This document shows positions 56,630-64,000 of a DNA stretch of 64,000 nucleotides, piece by piece (position 1 is the first letter of the stretch; the number at the start of each line of letters is the position of its first letter). A program made the translations under genes and the position numbers. A model generated the notes under the pieces. It did no database searches and had not been told where the DNA came from. It saw nothing but the letters and a program-made list of their open reading frames with translations. This DNA is from Lineus longissimus (taxonomy: Eukaryota > Nemertea > Pilidiophora > Heteronemertea > Lineidae): contig NC_088312.1 in NCBI RefSeq assembly GCF_910592395.1, forward strand, positions 17,491,292-17,555,291. Direction: 5' to 3'.

Positions 56630-58480
56630 ATGACGTAAACGTTCGCTGGATTTGAGTGTGTTTTGGCCGGTTGATCAGCTGTTGCACTGTCACAAATGGT
56701 GACGAGAGAGCTGTTTGAAACAACAGTACGTCATTGGTATTTTTGACACATATCCAGTAAGCCCAGCATCAAAATCGTCCGTTTTCATCACGTTTGGTAT
56801 CCTATAGCTACGAAGGTGTCTTTTTAGAGAATCTTGTCAGATTTCCCACACATTTTACTGAGATATACCTAGATTGTCGCAAAAGCAACTGTATGCAACA
56901 ATCTTGGCATCCAGGCTCCATATTCATAAAAGCCATATTCATAAAAGCCTAGTTGGCAAAATTTTGGACTATATCTGCCAACTAAGCATAGTTGGATACT
57001 AAGTGTTATTCATAAAACCCTGCTAAGCTTATTTTTTGTGCTAAGTTGTCTGCTAACATTAGTGGTACTCTAGGGTACCTCTAAGTCACTAGTTGGCAAC
57101 TAATTTTGTCAATTCTTCATTGGATTCCGAGGCAAGATGAATTCTGGAGCTGGCAAAGTTGCATGGTGTGATGAGAAGATAATAGGATATTCTGAAACAT
57201 ACTTAATTTAATTTTTGTGATTCATCAAAATGTCAACAAAAAAAATTTATCATTTTATATTTTCAAGATTTTTCAGTGCAACCATGTTCTGTTCATTCCC
57301 CCTTGACATATTCCATATTTTGAGTGTTATCACATTTTGTAATCTTGAAATTTTAAAGCGAATTAGAATATTATCGTAATCATACTAGTTTTGATATGTT
57401 TCTGCCTCTACAGGTGATATTTTGATTTGATGTTTTATGTGTACTCATACCCCCACTAGTACTCAATGACATTGAAAAATCCTAAAATATCAAAGAATAT
57501 CAAAATATTGATAATTTCGATACAATATCACGATAATTAAATGAGAATTTCTTTTCACTGAAATTATTAGAAGTAACTCTAGTTTCCAACAAAACTCAAA
57601 AACGTGGGCAAAGCAGAATTTAAACAACCGGGTATATCTTTTTTTATTTTGGGGCCTTTTTTAATATTCAAAATCAAACTATCAAAACCCTGTATATTAA
57701 AAAAATGCCAATAGGTAAATGATATACATTCCAACCATACGCCTCAAACGGAATCAAAATCGGCCCATCTAGTGCGGAGTTACAAATTATTTTAGGTGTT
57801 GATATTGAGTCGAAAGGCACACATACAATGCACACATGCCATCCCCTGTTGAAAGTGAAACTAACACATCTTGTGGTATGTGGTTTGGGAAAAGGCCAAG
57901 GGTCCAACTAACAACTTACAGAATCTTAGTTGACAACTACCTGGCAATGTGCTTAGCAGGGTTTTATGAATAGGAAAAAAGCAGCATACTATGAAGCAGC
58001 CAACTAGGCACTTGGCAGTCTGTTAAGGCCTAGTTGGCTGCTAGTTTAGCAGGGTTTTATGAATATGGGCCCTGCTTCCTTGAAATGTTAGTAGGAATTT
58101 ACAACTTGAGCGTCAAGGGGCACCTGTTTTTGTTGCAGTCTCTCCAAAACGTGGACACTGTTACACAACAAGACCTGAATTGCCTTGCCCATGGCCTTAT
58201 CAAATTGTATTTCAATATGATATATCTGGAATACATGGATGCTTTTCAATCAGAAAATGTCTTATTTACAGTATGTAACAAACGTTGAACGTGGTATTCT
58301 GAACAGTTGTGGCGTTCTTTATATTTCGGCTTATGGGATGCTGAAAATGACAAAATTTCAGCAAAATGTCATCAGTCTGATATTTCAAGATGGTGGGTCA
58401 AGCCTTTCCTTTTGTAGAAACTTGTCTTGTGGGGTATCAGGAGACTTGTGGGAAGCTGAACTTTGGTGTCCATCGTCGTC
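56630..58480 (+). repeat. G family repeat, copy 1, split by a TIR element
   Basis: GTTTGAAACAACAGTACGTCATTGG, AAGGTGTCTTTTTAGAGAATC and (after the insertion) AAACGTGGACACTG...GAATTGCCTTGCCCATGG match 59830-60180 in the same order. The TIR element at 56914-58072 interrupts this copy. Confidence 0.65.
56914..58072. mobile_element. 1.16-kb element with CCATATTCATAAAA TIRs
   Basis: Ends GGCTCCATATTCATAAAAGCC (56914) and GGGTTTTATGAATATGGGCCC (to 58072). Further in, AACCCTGCTAAGC and GCTTAGCAGGGTTTTATGAATA (57951) are inverted partners, and AGTTGGCA/TTGGCAACTA motifs repeat. AT-rich interior without a transposase. Target duplication not clear. Superfamily undetermined. Confidence 0.65.
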
Positions 58481-59035
58481 TGTTAGCGGAGCACGTTTCG
58501 TCAACACTAGGGCTAGATGGCTAAAACTTGGTGTGATGCCGGTGGTAACTTTGGGCAATATGCCCAGAAGTATTTTTCTTCTTCGCGATATGACCTACTT
58601 TCTGGCCTCTAGGCGGCCATCCTAGAAATTTTTTTTCCTTTTTGGCTCGGGGTGAGTCTCAACAACACCGCAGTGTCCATCGTCCGTCGTCGTCGTCGTC
58701 GTCGCCGTCGTATCCAATTTAAAAAACATTAGCCCGTTTCTTAACTGCTAAGGCTATGGACTCAAAACTTTGTATGCATGACCCCACTAGGTCAGATGAC
58801 CTTTGACACTGAATTTTGGTCCGGTCTGATTCTTGACTTGGTCACCAGGGGGCCAAAACTGAAAACATAAATAGTGTGATATCTCACTTACTTGTGATCT
58901 GTTTTTGACGCAATTTTTATTGTAGGTACTCCTAGCAAGTATATATCATATATCATACGTGTTTTTGACTTGACGTACTTTTCAAGGTCACAGAGGTCAA
59001 ATGGTGTAAATTGTCCGTTTGAGTGTAACTATGGT
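58481..59035 (-). repeat. R-family fragment (R_B type), reverse orientation
   Basis: From 58644: GGCTCGGGGTGAG (3' end), GTCGTCGTCG microsatellite (58682-58703), then the usual body reversed, with AAGTACGTCAAGTCA/TTCAAGGTCACAGAGGTCAAATGG (58970-59020). It ends at ACTATGG where the next TIR element begins. 58481-58643 is a second, more diverged piece. Confidence 0.65.
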
Positions 59036-59727
59036 CTCATTAGGGAGGTTTTTTTTCATGCGCGCCCCCCCCCCCCCTCACCGTAGTTCCTAAAATCATT
59101 GATTTCTCGGTCCTCAGTCTGTCAGTGTTGATTCAGCAGTTGTTTTGGCAAAGACATGTTTTTTTGGAGTTTCTGAAACCTAGAGCGCTACTCAATAGGC
59201 GGCTAACAAGAAACTATGCATTTACTGTTGTTGCCGACGTATGTGTACACTGAACTTGGGATGTGCGTTGGCCCTGTGTTGAAATGCCGTCCAGTGCCAG
59301 TTAGTACGTTTTTCGCTGATTTGTGCAAAATTCAACATATCTCAATGGTTGACCCTCGGTTTTTTTTTTATTTTTGTGTAGCGTAACCAACTGTCTTTCA
59401 TGGAAGAATGGTCACTGTAAGAATTATTCAGGAAGAAATGTATAATATTTGGGTTTTTTCGTGATTGTCCAGCCTCATTGGCGATATTGCCATTTGGATG
59501 GTGAACAGAGCTAGGAGCAAATGCGACGCTTATGATTTATTTAAAGAAACAAAATGCCTGATTTAACATCCTGCAGAATCGGGGGAATTGTGCGTTTCCA
59601 GTGATATATGACACAAATGGGTTGTCCTCATGCATTCACTTTGGAAACGCGTTTTAAAATAGATGTTACGTCCTGTTGATGGGGCACGTCATCATCGCGT
59701 ACATTTGGGAAAAACTTCCTAACGAGA
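59036..59727. mobile_element. H element with GGTCTCATTAGGGAG TIRs
   Basis: Left GGTCTCATTAGGGAGG (59036) and right CTTCCTAACGAGACC (to 59727) form the TIR. The interior is homologous, inverted, to 26965-27635; for example AAATGCCGTCCAGTGCCAGTTAGTACG appears there as GCGTTT..GCACCAACTGGTACTGGACGGCATTT with small changes. Another left end lies at 60387-60400. No coding sequence. Confidence 0.65.
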
Positions 59728-60385
59728 CCTTAAGACGTAATGACGACATTTTTATGAGCTCAGAAACTATTAACTTCAACTTAACCACGTAGCCATGAAT
59801 AATTTGAATAATTTCCAACAGAAATGTATATGAAATATGCAATATTGGTGAACAGAGTGCCGTTTGAAACAACAGTGCATCATCGTTTTCTTCCAATGCA
59901 TTTCCAGTAGGCCCGAAGTGAAACTCGGCCCTTTTCATCAAATTTGGTATCTCATGACAACGGAGGTGTCCTCTTAGAGAATCCAGTCAGACCTTTTGCA
60001 CATATTACAAAGAAATGCCTTGACTACCTGAAAATACAATCTGTTCGGCATTCCAAAGGTCAGTTTTGCTTGCAGCGCGAATGGAAAATGACCAGTTGAG
60101 CTTAAAGGGGTACCTGTTTTAAGTGCAGTTTCCGCCAAATGTGAACACTGCAGTGGCACAAGGCATGAATTGCCTTGCCCAAGGACTAAACAAATATGCT
60201 TCTATATGATATATGTTGAATATATGAATAGCTTGATGCTTTCTGGATAAGAATATGCATGATTTGCATTATGTGATTGACCTTTTGAGGAAACCTGTGT
60301 TGTTGGGTATCAGGAGACTTGTAGGAGGCTGCAGTTTTATCATATGTTAAAAAAAGGCTGTCAGGGTAATGTCAACCTTACCTTA
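59728..60385 (+). repeat. G family repeat, copy 2
   Basis: Uninterrupted counterpart of 56630-58480: GTTTGAAACAACAGTGCATC (59873), GGAGGTGTCCTCTTAGAGAATCC (59962), AAATGTGAACACTGCAGTGGCACAAGGCATGAATTGCC (60136). No ORF of note. Confidence 0.65.
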
Positions 60386-60386
60386 A

Positions 60387-60640
60387 GGTCTCATTAGGGA
60401 GTTGTTTTTAGCTCAGCTGACAAAGTCAGCGGAGCTAGTAGAATAGCTGTTCAAATGGTGTCCGTCCTGCAATCCATCCATCCATCCATCCATCCATCCA
60501 TCTAGGGACCCATCTGTGGACAAAATTGGACATTTCGTTGACGGTGCTAAATTAGGAGTTGCCCAAGGTGAACTCAAAACACGAAAAATCAGCGCGATCC
60601 GACCTGTATTAAGAGAATGAGGTCATTTCGCATTTAGATT
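60387..60640 (-). repeat. E3: 3' end of an E-type element next to an H end
   Basis: GGTCTCATTAGGGAG (60387-60401, H left end) is followed by TTGTTTTT and then AGCTCAGCTGACAAAGTCAGCGGAGCT (60410-60436), the E-type 3' hairpin, and a (CATC)n tract (60475-60502). The sequence beyond differs from E1/E2, so this is another subfamily or a truncated copy. Confidence 0.55.
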
Positions 60641-61500
60641 TCTTTCCCTTTTTACCTCGGTCCACAGAGCAAATATTGTTTTCAAATGTGGCTGAATATT
60701 TTTTAATATTTTTTCATTTTTTACTTTTAATGGAATTAATATAGTTTTCACCGCCAGTTGGCGCTGCAGGCACATTGACTGAATTTCGGCGATTTCAAAT
60801 TTGGCGGTGGCTCAACTTTTTGCAAGCAGTGCCGCTGATTGGCCGATCGATAGAAGAGATGCCACCATTTAAAAATGGCGGTAGTCGCTGCTTCAATGAA
60901 GATGAGTGAACTTTCTCATGTTCAATCGGTTGATACTCTTTTAGGGTCATTCCATGCCATTCCACTCAATTTTTCGCCGACCCCCCTCTGATTTTGGTTT
61001 AATTTTGCACACTTGTGGGCACCGCTAAGAAATGGCCACATGCCAAATTATAGCTTCATCCGTCTTTTTTTCACGGCTCTAGAGCATTTTGAAAATCTGA
61101 CTGTTTTGGCCTAATTTTGCAACCCCGCATCGGAAATCGGACCATAGTCCCTACTCCTGGACCCGAGAAGCATAAATTTAGTATCACTGGAAAGGGTAGG
61201 GAATACCCATTCCATTGATATGTAACACGATGACCTTTCAAGGTCATCCACTTTTCAAGGTCATTTGATGTGACCTGACATTTGACCTACTTTTTCGGGG
61301 CATGAGTATCAATCGATTTTTTGCAAACGTTAGGAAGTTTTAGCCAATGATGTGGTCAACGTGTCCACAAAGTTTCATAATGGGGAATTCAGTGGTTTTG
61401 GAGATATTCAAGAATGATTTGAAGGCATTGCATCATTTCCAGGAAATGCAGATTCCCCGAACCATTTATACCTGGTATTGCACCATATCTTTATGTTCAT
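60641..61500. other. Non-coding, upstream of the transposase-like gene
   Basis: AT-rich, with AGGTCA half-sites (GACCTTTCAAGGTCATCCACTTTTCAAGGTCA at 61232-61263). No gene seen; may hold the promoter or an upstream exon of the next gene. Confidence 0.35.
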
Positions 61501-61515
61501 TGTGCTTACATCACA

Positions 61516-64000
61516 GTGCTGTGTCAGAAGGAGAATATGTCTTTCCCAAATGAGAAATCCTGCTCCATAGGAACCTATCTTAAAGACGATTGTCGTGCCC
61601 GGTCTTCGGACATCTTTCGTTCTCTGGATAAGAATCAACTGGAAATACTGCATCTTCGATGTGATATAAGTGCCGGTATTACATTGACGTCTGCATGTAA
61701 TCATCACTATGACAAGTACTTAAGGCTTTATTCATGCAATGAAAACAAGTGCATGGACCCTTTTGCGATACATCCAGAGAAGGCTGTGAAACGGGGATTA
61801 CGTGAAATTAGTCTAGAGTTTTCAAAACTCCATCCTAATCCAAGACTGATACCCGGCAAGAAACTTTGCAGAGACTGTCGCACTGAGGTGCCAAAACGTG
61901 ACAGGCCTACAACATCGAATGCGGATACTGATGGTGATACCAATGGTTCAGAGCAAGAGAGCGGTAGTAGCACACAAGGTAAAGTACATTTAGGCATTAC
62001 AATGTATATTCTTCATTGAGTTGTAATGTAGGAGGAAACCAGGACACCCTCAGAAAATGTAGGCCTACAACCGCACCCTGTAACCGCATGAAGGACATGG
62101 CGAACTGCAGTGTTATGTAAACTTGAAACACAAAACATTTTGTTTCAACCGCGTGCGTGAAAATCTGATGCTTGCTAGTAGAAGAATTTCTACCACATTG
62201 GGCTTTATCGTAGCTATTTCAATTCGAACTTGTAGCACTTGTTGAGCACTGCACGGAGTCCAGAAGTTACGTTCAACGGGCAGGATCTATAACTAATGTA
62301 CATTATTTTTCAGGTGAAGGAAATTCCGAGATAGAAGATCCAACTATTATGCCTACAGCCAGCACGTCAATGATAGAAACATTCGCTCTGCCATCAGTCA
62401 ACGAAACATTCTCGGTTTTAGGGAAGACGCCCTTGGATCCCAAAAGGATAAAGCTCCAAGGATACGGTAAACAAAAGCTGGAGCAGCTACAGGCAGGAGT
62501 GTGTGATGTCTTCAAAATGAATCCAGACCAGGACGATTATGATACGATTGTCAGTCAATTGAAAGAAAAATTTCCAAATGTTACACGGAGTGAGAAAATA
62601 TGCATTCTCACACTTTTACCCAAAACGTGGAGCATAAAGCGAATTGAACAGGAATTCAATGTTACGAATTGGATGGCGAGAACGGCAAAAAGGCTCCAGG
62701 AGGAACACGGAATAATGGCTTCGCCGAATCCAAAACTCGGGAGTAAACTTGGGGACGATGTGATCCAGGTTATTCGTGAGTTTTATTTATCAGACACCGT
62801 CAGCCGTGTTATGCCAGGGAAGAAGGACTTTAAGTCAATATATTCAAAGGAAGAGGGGAGAAGGATACATGTTCAGAAACGTCTCGTTTTGTGTAACCTT
62901 AAGGAAGCTTACATATTATTCAAATCAGAAAATCCCGGGATTCAAGTCGGACTTTCAAAATTCGCGGAACATAGGCCAAAACAATGTGTTTTAGCTGGAG
63001 CATCAGGAACACATAATGTGTGTGTGTGTACGATTCATCAGAATTGTAAGTTAATGTTGAGCGCTGTTGGGGAAAAAACATACCATAACTTGCTCGCTGA
63101 GATGTCTTGTAACCCTGGTAAACCAGAGTGCTTTTTGGGCGAATGCAAATTTTGTCCGGGGGTTATTGGCATGAAAGAGAGATAATTGGAGGAACTTGAA
63201 GAAAAGGGTGTGGATAGAGTGACTTATAAACAATGGGTTTCCACGGACAGGTGTGACCTCATAACGATTGAAAGTGACATTGATGACTTCTGTGAAACTC
63301 TCTGTGAAAAACTTCTGCGTCTACGACCCCACGATTTCATAGCCAAGCAGCAGGCAGACTTTTTGGTCAAGGTTAAGGAGCAATAAGGCAACGATGAGGT
63401 TCTCGTTCTTAGTGACTTTAGCGAGAACTATGCGTTTGTGGTGCAGGATGCCGCACAAGGATACTACTGGGCAAATGAACAGGTGACGCTACACCCTTCA
63501 GTGGTTTATTACAAGACAAATGACATTATTCACTCTATCAGTTGTGTGATGATATCTGACTGTCTGACTCACGACACAGTGGCTGTAAGTTTTTTTCAGA
63601 AACAGTTAATGCAGGTTATAAAATCGAAGGTCACCCCTAAAAAGGTTGTATATTTTTCAGACGGTTCGGCCGCTCAGTACAAGAATAGAAAGAATTTTGT
63701 CAATCTATACTTTCATGAGGACGACTTTGGTATGCCAGCGGAATGGCATTTTTTCGCAACTGCACATGGAAAAGGCCCATGTGATGGAGTAGGTGGTACT
63801 ATAAAGATACTTGCATCTAGGGCAAGTCTTCAAAGACCTATTGACTGCCAGATTAAGACACCACAACATCTCTTTGAATGGGCTAATGACAGCCTTCCAG
63901 GTATCATTTCCATATGGTGTCCAAAGGATGACATTTCCGAGCATGAGGTTTGGTTAAAAACAAGACTTGGGGATGCGATCACAATAACAGGAACGCAGAA
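61516..64000 (+). pseudogene. Unplaced transposase-like gene, two exons, partial at right edge
   Basis: Exon 1 runs to 61978, the intron is 61979-62313 (GT...AG, 335 bp), and exon 2 runs from 62314 to the window edge. The splice keeps the frame across ..SSTQ-G/EGNSEIED.. Exon 1 has a Cys/His module (CNENKCMDPFAIH, then PGKKLCRDCR), perhaps zinc-binding. Exon 2 has a helix-rich region (WSIKRIEQEFNVTNWMARTA), a Cys/His stretch (THNVCVCTIHQNCKLML; CFLGECKFCPG), then LVLSDFSENYAF, VVYFSDGSAAQYKNRKN and WHFFATAHGKGPCDGVGGT, which look like the Asp motifs of a DDE-type core. I remember similar uncharacterised metazoan proteins but cannot name the superfamily. In-frame TAA stops lie at 63183-63185 and 63384-63386; otherwise open. 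The start (61516 or 61537) is uncertain. Confidence 0.6.
61979..62313 (+). other. Predicted GT-AG intron of the transposase-like gene
   Basis: Donor ACACAAG/GTAAAGT at 61979; acceptor preceded by a T-rich tract (CATTATTTTTCAG/GTG) at 62313. Removal joins two long frames in phase. Confidence 0.75.

Noticed and set aside
58239-58625. 128-residue plus-strand frame
   Set aside because: It runs across the junction of G repeat and reversed R repeat; a chance frame.
1-64000. tRNA, rRNA or snRNA genes
   Set aside because: No cloverleaf with A and B boxes, and no conserved rRNA or snRNA segment, was recognised on either strand by eye.

Overview
This window looks like a transposon-dense stretch of an invertebrate metazoan nuclear genome. 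The evidence is BEL/Pao, Penelope-like, CR1/L2-type, piggyBac, Harbinger and foldback elements together, GT-AG introns, and no operon or Shine-Dalgarno organisation. The dispersed repeats whose ends read GGCC-hairpin + GCTCACC... and ...GGTGAGC + AAAAA remind me of repeats in mollusc and other marine invertebrate assemblies, but I could not check this and cannot name a phylum. I recognise no conserved host gene; one short open exon near 51.2 kb is the only host-gene candidate.

Layout. 1-3.2 kb: a decayed BEL/Pao pol (BEL A). 3.4-15.3 kb: a nest of elements. A Helentron-like repeat (R_B1) is split by a second BEL/Pao element (BEL B). BEL B is split by a piggyBac (pB1) at an exact TTAA. pB1 in turn contains a young Helentron-like copy (R_A1) and an 865-bp segment that is either an insertion or an intron. 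16.7-24.2 kb: a second piggyBac (pB2) with perfect 13-bp terminal inverted repeats (TIRs) and TTAA on both sides. It has lost its catalytic core and is filled with Helentron-like copies, one of them (R_B2) split by element E1. 24-29.2 kb: several short non-autonomous TIR elements. 29.5-33.2 kb: a Penelope-like element on the minus strand with recognisable RT and GIY-YIG parts. 35.2-36.4 kb: a small inverted-repeat element and a Harbinger deletion derivative with ~250-bp TIRs. 37.4-38.1 kb: a minisatellite. 38.7-41.5 kb: an inverted-repeat element and a large imperfect palindrome. 41.9-47.8 kb: two BEL/Pao elements (C plus, D minus) facing tail to tail across a short inverted-repeat element; D directly abuts a Ty3/gypsy-like gag-protease fragment (47.8-48.5 kb). 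49.4-50.4 kb: a 5'-truncated LINE inside a tandem repeat. 52.8-60.6 kb: a tandem family (F) split by E2 (the inverted twin of E1), further TIR elements and Helentron-like pieces. 61.5-64 kb: a two-exon, transposase-like gene of a family I cannot place, open to the right edge apart from two in-frame stops.

How it fits together. Nearly all open reading frames of size belong to mobile elements, and nearly all are broken. The nesting gives a relative insertion order: R_B1 before BEL B before pB1 before R_A1, and pB2 before R_B2 before E1. The most interesting signal is the R/E repeat group. Its subfamilies share an architecture: a GGCC palindrome at one end, ~300-bp internal units, a GAC- or GGAT-type microsatellite, a hairpin, then A5. 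Within each subfamily the short motif at one end matches the motif at the other end. This resembles non-autonomous Helentrons (HINE/DINE-1 type). The internal units also carry arrays of AGGTCA half-sites. The second signal is the unplaced transposase-like gene at the right edge.
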